Assembly: GCA_965242735.1 (NCBI GenBank)
Contig: OZ251497.1
Location: 248,001 to 312,000 of the forward strand
Direction: 5' to 3'
DNA length: 64,000 bases
From: G958295645 sp965242735
GTDB taxonomy: Bacteria > Gemmatimonadota > Gemmatimonadetes > Longimicrobiales > Gaopeijiaceae
Shown here: piece after piece, positions 44,534-53,720 of the stretch
Layout of the letters: every line of letters begins with the position of its first letter
Position numbering within the stretch: position 1 is the first letter of the stretch
The notes under the pieces: model-generated
The model's database searches: none
Told to the model about the DNA's origin: nothing
What the model saw: only the letters and a program-made list of their open reading frames with translations
Program-made: the position numbers and the translations under genes

Positions 44534-44629
44534 GGAGGACGTCCATGCCTTCAGCAGCTGACGCTTGCCCCCTGCGAACTGGTCGGACCACTCCCCCGTC
44601 ACCAGGAGGAACGTCCATGCTTCCAGCAG
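44534..44629. repeat. Duplicated ribosome-binding site and start (period 72 bp)
   Basis: ggagga-cgtccatgccttcagcagctgac at 44534 is repeated at 44605 as ggaggaacgtccatgcttccagcagccgat. Both copies have a strong GGAGGA and an ATG, and the two ATGs (44545 and 44617) are exactly 24 codons apart in the same frame, with no stop between. The upstream copy may therefore also start translation. Confidence 0.7.
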
Positions 44630-45663
44630 CCGATGCTCGCCTGCCTCGGCCGACGGCGCTCGTCGTCTCGGCGGCGGCGCTGGTCCTGGCCGCGTGTTCG
44701 CCGGTCGTGCCGCCGGACTTGCCGCCGGACATGCCGGTCGCCTGCACGCTCCCCGACATGCTCAGCGTGGGCTTCTACGCGCACTTTGCTCCGGTGAGCT
44801 ATCTCAGGACTTCCGAAGACCCGGCGGCGCCCGGCGAGCATGCCGGATACGAGGCGGATCTCCTGACGGCCGTGGAAGCGATGGAGGGCGGCGGCGTGAA
44901 GTTCGAGAGGGAGCCCGTCACGACTTGGGGGGGCATTTGGCTCCGGTCCGTCGGCCAGTTCGACATCGTGGGCGGGGGAATCACGATCCTGCATTCGCGA
45001 ACGCTGGGATCGTCGGGACTGCGGATCGTCAAGTTCACGAGGCCGCACATCGCGTTTCGCCAGTCCCTGCTGGGCCGGTCGCAGGACACGCGCGACTTCG
45101 GCGGCTACCAGAACCTGACCAGCGGCGTGCGGGTCGGTGCGCTGGCCGGCACGACGGGCGAAGTGCGGTTGCTGGAGATCGTCGGCATCGCGGGCGAAGG
45201 CGGCGCGCTGGCCGCCGGCACTCGGGTCGAGACGGCGACCGGAACGGTGGTCGCGGACGGTTCGGCCGCCTACTTCATCACGTCCGCCGGATCGTCGGAG
45301 AACCTCGAGGGCCGGCTCCACCTGCATCCGCCGGCGCGGAACATGCCCCAGGTCGTCTATCTGGGCGAGACGGAGGGCGAGTCCGAGCTCCTCGACGCGT
45401 TGCGGTCAGGGGAAATCGACTTGGTCGCCCGGGGAGAGATCGGCAACGACCAAGCCGCTCGCGACTCCGGCGGCGCCTTCGAGATCGTCGCGCTGGACGA
45501 GCACGCGGAGCACGGGGGATTCACCATCGATTCGGGGAGACCGCGCCTCCTGGCCTGCTTCGACCACAAGATCGACTGGCTGACGGACGGCGGCGAAATC
45601 GGATACGCCCAATGGCGCGAGGACGCCGGCGTCTTCATGAAGCGAGCCGAATTGGCCCGATGA
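44617..45663 (+). CDS. Extracytoplasmic solute-binding lipoprotein (family 3-like)
   Basis: A ~348-residue lipoprotein with the lipobox LVLAAC and then a periplasmic-binding-protein fold. MLSVGFYAHFAPVSYL and GYEADLLTAVEAM are the typical N-lobe opening, followed by TTWGGIWLRSVGQFDIVGG and TRPHIAFRQSLL. The fold also occurs in cyclohexadienyl dehydratases and as sensor domains. No ABC permease or ATPase gene lies nearby, which argues for an enzyme or sensor role rather than transport. The second of two duplicated RBS/ATG units is taken as the start. It heads a run of genes coupled by ATGA overlaps into the oxidase operon. Confidence 0.78.
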   Translation: MLPAADARLPRPTALVVSAAALVLAACSPVVPPDLPPDMPVACTLPDMLSVGFYAHFAPVSYLRTSEDPAAPGEHAGYEADLLTAVEAMEGGGVKFEREPVTTWGGIWLRSVGQFDIVGGGITILHSRTLGSSGLRIVKFTRPHIAFRQSLLGRSQDTRDFGGYQNLTSGVRVGALAGTTGEVRLLEIVGIAGEGGALAAGTRVETATGTVVADGSAAYFITSAGSSENLEGRLHLHPPARNMPQVVYLGETEGESELLDALRSGEIDLVARGEIGNDQAARDSGGAFEIVALDEHAEHGGFTIDSGRPRLLACFDHKIDWLTDGGEIGYAQWREDAGVFMKRAELAR

Positions 45664-46826
45664 CTGGGTTGCGCCGTCGGCCGGTGCGTCCAGGGCACGT
45701 TGGCGCCGGCGCCGCTGGCTGGGCTGTCTCGGGCCGCCGGTCGGCGCTTGGGCTTCGCGCGACGGCCGCATGCATCCTTGCGGCGTGCACGACCGGGGCT
45801 GGGCAAACGACGCTCTTCGGCGACGCGCCCGGCTCGGGCGAGGACGCGCTTCGGGTCGTGATCTTGGGCACGGGCACGCCCAACGCCGATCCGGCACGCT
45901 CGGGCCCCGCGCTGGCCGTGATCGCCGGCGAGCAGGCGTACCTGGTGGACGCCGGTCCAGGAATCGTTCGCCGGGCCGCGGCAGCGCAGGCGCGCCACGG
46001 GATCGGCGCGCTGGACGCCGCGCGGCTGGACATGGTCTTCCTGACCCACCTGCACTCCGATCACACCCTCGGACTGCCGGACCTCGTCTTCACGCCGTGG
46101 GTGCTGGACCGCCCGGGCCCGCTCCACGTCCACGGCCCGCCGGGAACGGCCGCCATGGCCGCCGCCATCGAGTCGGCCTGGGCCGAAGACGTGCGCGCGC
46201 GCCTCGACGGTCTGGAGCCCCGCGAGGCCAACCGGGACGCCTACCAGTCGCGGGTCTTCGAGACGACGGGCGGCCTGGTCCACGAGGACGAGAACGTGAG
46301 GATCACCGCGATCCCGGTGCTTCACAGCCCGTGGCCGCACGCCTTCGGCTACAAGTTCGAAGCAGAGGGCCGAACGATCGTGGTGTCCGGCGACACGCGG
46401 CCCAGTCCCGCCTTGGTCGCCGCCTGCGGCGGCTGCGACATTCTGGTCCACGAGGTCTATTCGGCGCGCCAGTTCCAGAGCCGCCCGCCCGAATGGCAGC
46501 GGTACCACGCCGTCGTCCACACGTCCACGACCGAACTCGCCGATCTGGCCGCCCAAGCCAAGCCCCGCCTGCTCGTGCTCTACCACCAGCTCTTCTGGGG
46601 CGCCTCCGACGAAGACCTGCTGACGGAAGTCCGCGACGCGGGATACGAAGGGGCCGTCGTTTCGGCGGCCGACTTGGACGTCTACGTGGCGGGCGCCGGC
46701 CCGACCCGCGCTTTCCGGCCGACTTTGCGACTTGGACTCGGGCGGGTAGATTCATGGCGCAGTTTCGCTCCGGAGGGCGCCCCGCTCGCGGCCGCCGGTC
46801 ATGGTTTCCCTCGATCAGGCAAATGA
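45660..46826 (+). CDS. MBL-fold lipoprotein, RNase Z/arylsulfatase-like
   Basis: A 388-residue lipoprotein (ACILAAC lipobox, Cys43) with an RNase Z-type metallo-beta-lactamase fold. Zinc motifs are LTHLHSDHTLG (H130, H132, D134, H135), a later VLHSPWPHAFGY, VVSGDTRP and the LYHQLFWG ending. Export of an RNase Z-like fold points to a small-molecule hydrolase (arylsulfatase or phosphodiesterase-like) rather than tRNA processing. Its ATG overlaps the upstream stop (45660-45663) and its own stop overlaps the cytochrome start. The last ~40 residues are low-complexity and may not be structured. Confidence 0.82.
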   Translation: MTGLRRRPVRPGHVGAGAAGWAVSGRRSALGLRATAACILAACTTGAGQTTLFGDAPGSGEDALRVVILGTGTPNADPARSGPALAVIAGEQAYLVDAGPGIVRRAAAAQARHGIGALDAARLDMVFLTHLHSDHTLGLPDLVFTPWVLDRPGPLHVHGPPGTAAMAAAIESAWAEDVRARLDGLEPREANRDAYQSRVFETTGGLVHEDENVRITAIPVLHSPWPHAFGYKFEAEGRTIVVSGDTRPSPALVAACGGCDILVHEVYSARQFQSRPPEWQRYHAVVHTSTTELADLAAQAKPRLLVLYHQLFWGASDEDLLTEVRDAGYEGAVVSAADLDVYVAGAGPTRAFRPTLRLGLGRVDSWRSFAPEGAPLAAAGHGFPRSGK

Positions 46827-47839
46827 CGCCCGTCCCTTCCGGAAGAGCCTTGCCGGCCGTCGTCTGCGCACTGGCCGCGTCGGTCCTGGCCGCATGTGGG
46901 CCGCGTTCCGAGATCGCGCGCGGAGAGCTCTTCTTCGACGCGTGCTCGCCCTGCCACGGCGAAGACGGGGCGGGCAACCAGTCCCTCGGCGCTCCCGCCA
47001 TCGCCGGCGCCGATCCGTGGTACGTCAAGGATCAGTTGGAGCGCTTCCAGGGCGCGCAGCGCGGCTACAACCACTTGGACGAGGGCGGCCTGCGGATGCG
47101 CCCCATGTCTCGCGTCCTGGGCGACGAGGCCGCGATCGACGCCGTGGTGGCGTACGTGGCCAGCCTGCCCATGGTCGATCCTCCGCCGACGGGCGAGGCC
47201 CAGGGCGACGTCGAGGCCGGGGCGGCCGAATACGCGCTCCTCTGCGCCAACTGCCACGGCGACGACGGCCGCGGCGCGCGCAACCTGAACGCGCCGTCGC
47301 TGCTGCATCTCAGCGACTGGTACGTCGCGTCGTCGTTGCGCAAGTACCGCGACCAAGTGCGCGGCGCGAGTCCGGGCGACGCGGCCGGAGCGACCATGAG
47401 GGCCCCGGTGGCCGCCTTCTCCGACCAGCAGATCGACGACGTGACCACCTACGTCGTCAGCATGCCGAGGCTGCCCCGGAAGATCGTCGTCGCGGGCGCC
47501 GCCCCGCCGCCGTTGCCCCCGGTGGACGCGGACCCCGCCATCTTCCCGGCCGGCGTCACCTTGGAGATGGCCCAGCAGGGCCAGGAAATCTTCCACGGCG
47601 CGGGCATCTGCGCCACGTGCCACATGGAGAGCGGCGCGGGCGGTCCCTTGGCGCCCAACTTGGCCGACGACGTCTGGCTGAACATCGACGGCAGCTACGA
47701 CGGCATCGTCGGCATCGTCGAGACGGGCGTGCCGCAACCGGTCGAGCATCCGGGCATGATGCTTCCGAGGGCCGGCGCCGCGCTGACCGACGAGCAGGTC
47801 CGGGCGGTCGCCGCCTACGTCTTCACCCTGAGCCGATGA
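46823..47839 (+). CDS. Triheme cytochrome c lipoprotein
   Basis: A 338-residue membrane-anchored cytochrome c: lipobox VLAAC (Cys25) and three class I heme sites, CSPCH (41-45), CANCH (141-145) and CATCH (263-267). Each has a downstream Met candidate (for example MRPMSRV and TMRAPVA). It lies directly upstream of the oxidase subunits and is coupled to its neighbours by ATGA overlaps at both ends, so it probably delivers electrons to the CuA site of subunit II. The first domain alone would be a normal c-type carrier; three domains in one chain is less common. Confidence 0.9.
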   Translation: MTPVPSGRALPAVVCALAASVLAACGPRSEIARGELFFDACSPCHGEDGAGNQSLGAPAIAGADPWYVKDQLERFQGAQRGYNHLDEGGLRMRPMSRVLGDEAAIDAVVAYVASLPMVDPPPTGEAQGDVEAGAAEYALLCANCHGDDGRGARNLNAPSLLHLSDWYVASSLRKYRDQVRGASPGDAAGATMRAPVAAFSDQQIDDVTTYVVSMPRLPRKIVVAGAAPPPLPPVDADPAIFPAGVTLEMAQQGQEIFHGAGICATCHMESGAGGPLAPNLADDVWLNIDGSYDGIVGIVETGVPQPVEHPGMMLPRAGAALTDEQVRAVAAYVFTLSR

Positions 47840-48021
47840 CTGCCATGGAAGCGAATTCCCCGAGCCGCCCGACGCACGCCGAGCTGGCCGCGCAGATTCC
47901 CGCCGCGCCCCCCGACGACGAGAACGAGTCCATTCAGTTCGCCAAGAAGACGTTCCGGTGGACGCTCGCCCTCGTCGTCATGTTCGTCGGCGCGGCCGTG
48001 GTGTACACGAGCCTGCTATGA
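47836..48021 (+). CDS. Small single-helix membrane protein of the oxidase operon
   Basis: A 61-residue protein with a soluble Pro/Ala-rich N-terminus and one C-terminal helix (FRWTLALVVMFVGAAVVYTSLL). Its ATG overlaps the cytochrome stop (47836-47839), and its TGA overlaps the coxB start (48018-48021). This double coupling shows it is a real gene despite its size. It could be a small oxidase or cytochrome-assembly subunit; no family is recognised. Confidence 0.75.
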   Translation: MTAMEANSPSRPTHAELAAQIPAAPPDDENESIQFAKKTFRWTLALVVMFVGAAVVYTSLL

Positions 48022-48728
48022 ACGAGACCAACTTCTTCGCCGGCTTGGCCGACGTCGCGTCCTCCTACGCCGGCGAGATCGACTTCCTGATCCTGGTCGT
48101 TCTGGTGTCGGTCGGCCTCTGGTTCCTCGCCGCCGAGGCCATCTTCTTCGGATTCATCTGGAAGTTCAGGGAGAAGCCGGGCCGCAAGGCCGAATACATC
48201 GACGGCAAGAACAAGCGGCACAAGCGATGGGTGACCTATCCGCACTTGGCCGTCTTGGCGTTCGACGTCGGCATCATCGTAATCTCGTTCCAAGTGTGGC
48301 ATCACGTCAAGCTTGATCTGCCCGACAACCCCGATTCCGAAATCCGGATCATCGGCCAGCAGTGGGCGTGGACCTTCCAGCACCCCGGCGCCGACAACGC
48401 GCTGGACACCGACGACGACATCTTCACCGTGGACGACCTGCACGTGCAGAACGGCAGGACCTACTTGTTCAGGCTGGAAGCCAAGGACGTGCTTCACAGC
48501 TTTTCGGTTCCGGTCTGGCGGATCAAGCAGGACGCGGTGCCGGGCCGCAGCATCACGGGCTGGTTCCAGCCGACCGAGACCGGCGTCTTCGACGTCCAGT
48601 GCGCCGAGATCTGCGGCTTCGGCCACGGAGTGATGAAAGGAGAAGTTCACGTGGAAAACGCCGACGAGCACGCCGCGTGGATGGCGGCCAACGCGCCCGC
48701 GCCCCCGCTCGTGCCCGCCGCCCCGTAG
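48018..48728 (+). CDS. coxB: Cytochrome c oxidase subunit II
   Basis: Subunit II accepts electrons from cytochrome c at the binuclear CuA centre. The 236-residue protein has two N-terminal membrane helices (DFLILVVLVSVGLWFLAAEA and LAVLAFDVGIIVISF) and a cupredoxin domain. CuA ligands are visible: H160 in VLHSFSVP, C195 and C199 in CAEICGFGH, H203 and M206. QQWAWTFQHPG is the aromatic electron-entry region. There is no fused cytochrome c domain, which fits the separate triheme cytochrome upstream. Confidence 0.95.
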   Translation: MNETNFFAGLADVASSYAGEIDFLILVVLVSVGLWFLAAEAIFFGFIWKFREKPGRKAEYIDGKNKRHKRWVTYPHLAVLAFDVGIIVISFQVWHHVKLDLPDNPDSEIRIIGQQWAWTFQHPGADNALDTDDDIFTVDDLHVQNGRTYLFRLEAKDVLHSFSVPVWRIKQDAVPGRSITGWFQPTETGVFDVQCAEICGFGHGVMKGEVHVENADEHAAWMAANAPAPPLVPAAP

Positions 48729-48755
48729 CCGGCGGCCTTCAGGAGATGCCGAACC

Positions 48756-50480
48756 ATGGCTGAACTCGCTGTCGCGCCCGCGGCGCCGGCACCCGCTCAC
48801 GACGAGGAGCACGCGCACCACGGTCCCCAGGGATGGCTGAAGTACCTGTGGTCCACGGACCACAAGGTCATCGCCATGCAGTACATGTTCACGGGGATGT
48901 TCATGGCGTTGGTGGGCGGCTTCATGGCGTACGTGTTCCGGATGCAGCTGGCGTTCCCGGGCATGGAGGTCTTCCCCTTCGGGATGGTGTCGCCGGGCGA
49001 ATACAACGCGCTGGTGACCAACCACGGCACCATCATGATCTTCTGGGTGGCCATGCCCGTGCTCTTGGCGGCCTTCGGGAACTACCTGATTCCGCTCATG
49101 GTCGGGGCGGACGACATGGTCTTTCCCAAGATCAACCGGCTGTCGTTCCAGGTCTTCTTCGTCAGCACGATCGTCATCTTGGCGTCCCTGTTCGTGGAGG
49201 GAGGAGGGTTTGCGGGCGCCTGGACGGCGTATCCGCCGCTGTCCGCCAGCGCGGAGTACAACCTGACGGACTTGGGCAGCACGCTCTGGCTGATCGGCGT
49301 CGGGCTGGAATTCGTGGCCTTCCTGCTGGGCGGAATCAACTTCATCACCACGCTCATGAATTCTCGGGCTCCGGGGATGCGCGCCTTCGACGTGCCTGTC
49401 GTGGTGTGGATGATCGTCATCGCCAGCATCCTTTTCATGCTGTCGGTCGGACCGTTGCTGGCCGGAGCGGTGATGCTGTTGTTCGACCAGACGCTCGGCA
49501 CGGGCTTCTTCGATCCGGCGGCGGGAGGCGACCCGATCCTCTGGCAGCACCTGTTCTGGTTCTTCGGGCATCCCGAGGTCTACGTCGTCCTGTTGCCCGC
49601 GATGGGGGTGGTGGCGGAGATCATGACGACGTTTGCGCGCAAGAAGCTGTTTGCGTACAAGACGGTCATCTTCACGGTGGTCGCCACCGGCGTGCTGAGC
49701 TTCTTCGTGTGGGCGCACCATCAGTTCATCGCGGGCATCGATCCGCGCATGGCGAACGTCTTCACGGTCACGACGCTGCTCATTTCCGTGCCGATTGCGG
49801 AGCTTTGCTTCGTCTACATCGCCACGCTGTACGGGGGATCGATCCGGCTCAACACGCCCATGCTCTGGGCGCTCGCCTTCATCGCGGAATTCCTGATCGG
49901 CGGGGTGACGGGCATTTTCCTGGGCGCGGCCGGGGCCGACATCTACTTTCACGACACGTACTTCGTGCTGGCGCACTTCCACTACACGTTCTTCCCCATT
50001 GCCATCGTGGGGACGTTCGCCGCGTTCACGTATTGGTTCCCCAAGATGTTCGGCAAGATGATGGACGACCGGCTGGGCAAGATCCACTTCTGGGGGACCA
50101 TCATTCCCTTCAACTTCATCTTCATTCCGCTGTTCGTGCTGGGGATGGGCGGCCAGCACCGACGCATCTACAACTATGCGCACTTCCCGGAGCTGGCGGG
50201 CGACAACTTCCAGTTGATGAGGGTGATCGCCACCATCTCGATGCTGGTCATGCTCGCTTTCCAGCTCGTGTTCTTCTACAACTGCTGGAAGTCGTGGAGA
50301 GCCGGGAAGAAGGCGTCGAAGAACCCGTGGAAGGCCAACTCCTTGGAATGGACCACGGAGTCGCCGCCGCCTCACGGCAACTGGCGCCCCGACGAGATGC
50401 CCGTCGTCTACCGCGGCCCGTACGAGTACAGCGTCCCGGGCCGGGACGACGACTACTGGCCGCAGAACTCGCCGGCGTGA
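48756..50480 (+). CDS. coxA: Cytochrome c oxidase subunit I (aa3 type)
   Basis: The catalytic heme-copper subunit reduces O2 to water and pumps protons. It has 574 residues and twelve membrane helices. The CuB/Tyr motif GHPEVYVVLLP gives H272, E274 and Y276 (the E of A1-type enzymes), HHQF gives H321-H322, and AHFHYTFF gives H407 for heme a3 and H409 for heme a. The A1-type Glu marks a standard proton-pumping oxidase. A His-rich N-terminus (EEHAHHGPQG) precedes the first helix. Heme A is supplied by the CtaA at 12.8 kb. Confidence 0.96.
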   Translation: MAELAVAPAAPAPAHDEEHAHHGPQGWLKYLWSTDHKVIAMQYMFTGMFMALVGGFMAYVFRMQLAFPGMEVFPFGMVSPGEYNALVTNHGTIMIFWVAMPVLLAAFGNYLIPLMVGADDMVFPKINRLSFQVFFVSTIVILASLFVEGGGFAGAWTAYPPLSASAEYNLTDLGSTLWLIGVGLEFVAFLLGGINFITTLMNSRAPGMRAFDVPVVVWMIVIASILFMLSVGPLLAGAVMLLFDQTLGTGFFDPAAGGDPILWQHLFWFFGHPEVYVVLLPAMGVVAEIMTTFARKKLFAYKTVIFTVVATGVLSFFVWAHHQFIAGIDPRMANVFTVTTLLISVPIAELCFVYIATLYGGSIRLNTPMLWALAFIAEFLIGGVTGIFLGAAGADIYFHDTYFVLAHFHYTFFPIAIVGTFAAFTYWFPKMFGKMMDDRLGKIHFWGTIIPFNFIFIPLFVLGMGGQHRRIYNYAHFPELAGDNFQLMRVIATISMLVMLAFQLVFFYNCWKSWRAGKKASKNPWKANSLEWTTESPPPHGNWRPDEMPVVYRGPYEYSVPGRDDDYWPQNSPA

Positions 50481-50490
50481 GACGACACGA

Positions 50491-51060
<570 letters not shown>

Positions 51061-51063
51061 ACC

Positions 51064-51717
51064 ATGGCCGCTCATTCCGATTCGAACGCCGGCTGGCTTT
51101 CCAACCACTACGTCAAGGTCTACTTGGCGTTGCTGGTCCTGCTCGTCGTGAGCATCCTGGGCCCGGAGGTCGCGCCCCGACTGGGCGAAGGCGAGATTCC
51201 CGGCCTGGGCATCCGCGTCTCGACGTTCGCCATGCTGGTCACGGCTTTCGGGATCGCCGTGGTGAAGGCTTGGCTGGTCGTGAAGAACTTCATGCACCTG
51301 TCCATCGAGCGGCCCATCGCCAAGTGGTTCCTGGCGGCCTCGGTGCTCTTGCTTGCGCTGTTCTGGGGCGGCATCGCGCCCGACGTGCAGAGCCATTCGG
51401 GCGCCAACTGGGAGAACTTGGCGGCGCAGGCGGCCGTCGAGCGGGGCATCGAGGGTTCAGGCGCGCACGGAGACGGCTACGGCGGGGGGACGGACACCGA
51501 TCATGCGGAAGAGGCGCCGCCGCCGAGCCTGGTGCCCACGTCGAAGTCGACCGGCCACCTGTTGCCCGGCGGCTACAACTTCACGCACGGCGCATTCTGG
51601 ACGGTGGTGGCGCTCGTGGCCGTCGGCACCAACGCCGTGGCGATCATGCTGTCCGTGGGCGCGGGTCTGCTGGTGTTCGAGACGATCAAGGCGCTTCGCC
51701 GCAGGCGAGAGGCGTAG
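51064..51717 (+). CDS. Cytochrome c oxidase subunit IV-like membrane protein
   Basis: A 217-residue protein whose first ~110 residues match the prokaryotic oxidase subunit IV type: VKVYLALLVLLVVSILGPEV, STFAMLVTAFGIAVVKAWLVVKNFMHL and a third helix. The VKAWLVVKNFMHL motif is characteristic. An extra soluble Gly/Asp/His stretch (~residues 120-175) and a fourth helix follow; this extension is not in short family members. It begins three bases after coxC. Confidence 0.85.
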   Translation: MAAHSDSNAGWLSNHYVKVYLALLVLLVVSILGPEVAPRLGEGEIPGLGIRVSTFAMLVTAFGIAVVKAWLVVKNFMHLSIERPIAKWFLAASVLLLALFWGGIAPDVQSHSGANWENLAAQAAVERGIEGSGAHGDGYGGGTDTDHAEEAPPPSLVPTSKSTGHLLPGGYNFTHGAFWTVVALVAVGTNAVAIMLSVGAGLLVFETIKALRRRREA

Positions 51718-51731
51718 GGCGGAGCACGCCG

Positions 51732-52328
51732 ATGTCCGCCGATTCCACCGTCATTCCGTTCCGGCCGCGCCCGAGACGGGCCGACAAGGTGGCGTCGAAC
51801 GGGGTGATGGGCATGGCCTTGTTCATTTTCGTGGAGGTCATGCTGTTCGCGGGCTTCATCACGGCGTTTGCGATCGTGAAGTCGAGAGCGCCCGGTTCCG
51901 TGTGGCCGCCGCCGGACCAGCCTCGGCTGCCCTTCGAGCGCACCGCATTGAACACGACGGCCCTGATCGCCAGCGGCGTCGTCCTCCTGCTGGCCCACCG
52001 CGCTTTCCAGCGAGGCAAGACGAACGTCGGCGGACCGCTGTTGCTGGCCACGGCGCTGGGCGGCGCCTTCGTCGCCCTGCAAGGCGTGGAATGGGCGGCG
52101 TTGCTGGGCGAAGGCTTGACCCTCACGTCCTCCACCTACGGCAGCCTTTTCTACACCATCATCGGCGCCCACGCCCTACACGCCGTGGTGGCCATCGTCG
52201 CCCTGGCGTGGGCCTGGACGCGGTTGCTGTCGGGGCGCTTGACCAAGGAGACGCTGTCCACGGTGGCCTTGTTCTGGTACTTCGTCGTGCTCGTCTGGCC
52301 GTTCCTGTACTTCCAGGTGTACTTGTAG
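51732..52328 (+). CDS. Second cytochrome c oxidase subunit III-like protein
   Basis: A 198-residue, five-helix protein of the subunit III family: GMALFIFVEVMLFAGFITAF carries the membrane-buried Glu and TIIGAHALHAVVAIVALAW the conserved His. It differs from coxC (50491), so the operon encodes two distinct subunit III-type chains, a known arrangement in several high-G+C phyla. Its start lies 14 bases after the subunit IV-like gene. Confidence 0.88.
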   Translation: MSADSTVIPFRPRPRRADKVASNGVMGMALFIFVEVMLFAGFITAFAIVKSRAPGSVWPPPDQPRLPFERTALNTTALIASGVVLLLAHRAFQRGKTNVGGPLLLATALGGAFVALQGVEWAALLGEGLTLTSSTYGSLFYTIIGAHALHAVVAIVALAWAWTRLLSGRLTKETLSTVALFWYFVVLVWPFLYFQVYL

Positions 52329-52332
52329 GACG

Positions 52333-52542
52333 ATGAGGAGACGCGGCTTGGTGGCGGCCTTGGTTGCGGCAGCGTTTCTGGCGCTGATGCCGGGCGAGGC
52401 GTGGGCGTGCCCGGTGTGCTTCGACCGGGACGACGAGGCGCGCGTCGCCTTTCTGGCCACGACGGCGCTGCTGACGCTCTTGCCGCTGGGGATGGTCGGC
52501 GGCGCAGTGATGTGGGTGCGGCAGCGGACCCGGGACAGGTAG
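52333..52542 (+). CDS. Small exported membrane protein with CPVC motif
   Basis: A 69-residue protein: an N-terminal signal-like helix (GLVAALVAAAFLALMPGEAWA), then ACPVCFDRDDEAR, and a second helix (FLATTALLTLLPLGMVGGAVMW). The CPVC motif after the first helix would face the periplasm and could bind copper or a thiol partner. It closes the oxidase operon four bases after the second subunit III. A role in oxidase copper loading is only inferred from position. Confidence 0.75.
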   Translation: MRRRGLVAALVAAAFLALMPGEAWACPVCFDRDDEARVAFLATTALLTLLPLGMVGGAVMWVRQRTRDR

Positions 52543-52548
52543 GTAGTG

Positions 52549-53433
52549 ATGGGTGTGAGCCAAGGACAACGTGAAGATGTGAACGTCAGCAACGCTTTTG
52601 CAACGCACCGCGGACGATCTGCGCTTTTCTTGTGCATATCAGAATTCTTGGACAAGAAACATGTCATCGCGGTTCAGTCGGCGTTGGCCGATCACCATTT
52701 CGACGAAATCGATGTCGTAATTCATTCGAGCGGAGGAAGCATCCATGCCGCTTATCAAATTGTTACCATTCTCAGGCATCACGCCCGGCGCGTATTGGCA
52801 TGTGTGCCACTATATGCGAAGAGTGCCGCTACACTTCTGTGTTTGGGTGCCGACGAGATTTGCATTGATGAATTGGCGGAGTTGGGTCCTCTGGACACGC
52901 AGATATTGGAAGAAAAGCGAGGCGGAAAGAGAGAGTTTACGTCGGCTTTGAATCCATTTAAGACTCTTGAACAGCTCCAGAGATTTTCTCTTGAGACACT
53001 GGATATTGCTATGAAAATGATCGTAACGCGATCAGGCATGGCACTTGATGACTGCTTGAAGCACGCAATTCAGTTTGTTGGTTGCACAACTGGACCACTG
53101 TTCACTCAACTTAACCCCGAAAAACTTGGAGAATATAGTCGTGCTTTGGAAGTAGGTACAGAATACGGTAAACGCCTATTACGACGATCCGATGTGAAAG
53201 ATCCTGAAGCGATAATTGAGAACCTTGTTCATGGATATCCTTCACATGAATATATTATTGACTATCTCGAACTTAAAGAAATGGGTTTTCAGGTTAGTTC
53301 GCTGTCTGGATCAGAACGAACTACTTTGCACGACAGTCTTCGTAAGATGACATCTGGAGAGAATAAAACGGCGATAGAGCTAATTCACCCGGCTGAGCCT
53401 AATGGCAGTAAGAAAAAGGGAAATGACAAATGA
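52549..53433 (+). CDS. SDH-family Clp-fold serine proteinase
   Basis: A ~295-residue protein of the serine dehydrogenase proteinase (SDH/SppA-like) group with the Clp/crotonase fold. DEIDVVIHSSGGSIHAAYQIV is the oxyanion strand region, and VPLYAKSAATLLCLGADEI places the nucleophile at Ser92. ELGPLDTQI is the conserved loop after it. G+C falls sharply from the oxidase genes to this gene, so it was probably acquired. The start is uncertain: ATG 52549 (GTG 52546 directly before) or GTG 52579 are possible. The next small gene overlaps its stop by ATGA. The substrate is unknown. Confidence 0.82.
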   Translation: MGVSQGQREDVNVSNAFATHRGRSALFLCISEFLDKKHVIAVQSALADHHFDEIDVVIHSSGGSIHAAYQIVTILRHHARRVLACVPLYAKSAATLLCLGADEICIDELAELGPLDTQILEEKRGGKREFTSALNPFKTLEQLQRFSLETLDIAMKMIVTRSGMALDDCLKHAIQFVGCTTGPLFTQLNPEKLGEYSRALEVGTEYGKRLLRRSDVKDPEAIIENLVHGYPSHEYIIDYLELKEMGFQVSSLSGSERTTLHDSLRKMTSGENKTAIELIHPAEPNGSKKKGNDK

Positions 53434-53687
53434 GCAATGCTACCCGCGTGACGTGGAGACGTACTGACGAGGATCAGATGTCGTCTGATGCATCCACGTT
53501 GCGGTTCTTGGTATCGACGGAAATGTCAGATTCGCGAATCCTGGTTAGCGGCATCTACCGAGACTACACGGCTGCCGGCCGCCGAGGGCAGATCGGCCAC
53601 CTGATCAGAAGGCAAGGCTCCTTGTCTTGGACACAGCTTGAGGACGTAAAAGGCGACGATTCGAAAGAAGATCACGACATTGCGTAA
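53430..53687 (+). CDS. Small protein coupled to the Clp-fold proteinase, unknown function
   Basis: An 85-residue protein whose ATG overlaps the proteinase stop (53430-53433). It has a short beta-rich centre (TLRFLVSTEMSDSRILVSGIYRD), a basic stretch (AAGRRGQIGHLIRR) and an acidic tail. No signal or membrane segment is present. It is not recognised as any family. The overlap suggests it works with the proteinase, perhaps as regulator or substrate adaptor; that is inference. Confidence 0.65.
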   Translation: MSNATRVTWRRTDEDQMSSDASTLRFLVSTEMSDSRILVSGIYRDYTAAGRRGQIGHLIRRQGSLSWTQLEDVKGDDSKEDHDIA

Positions 53688-53720
53688 CTGTTTCGGCTCG
53701 TTATCACGGCCAGGATGCGC

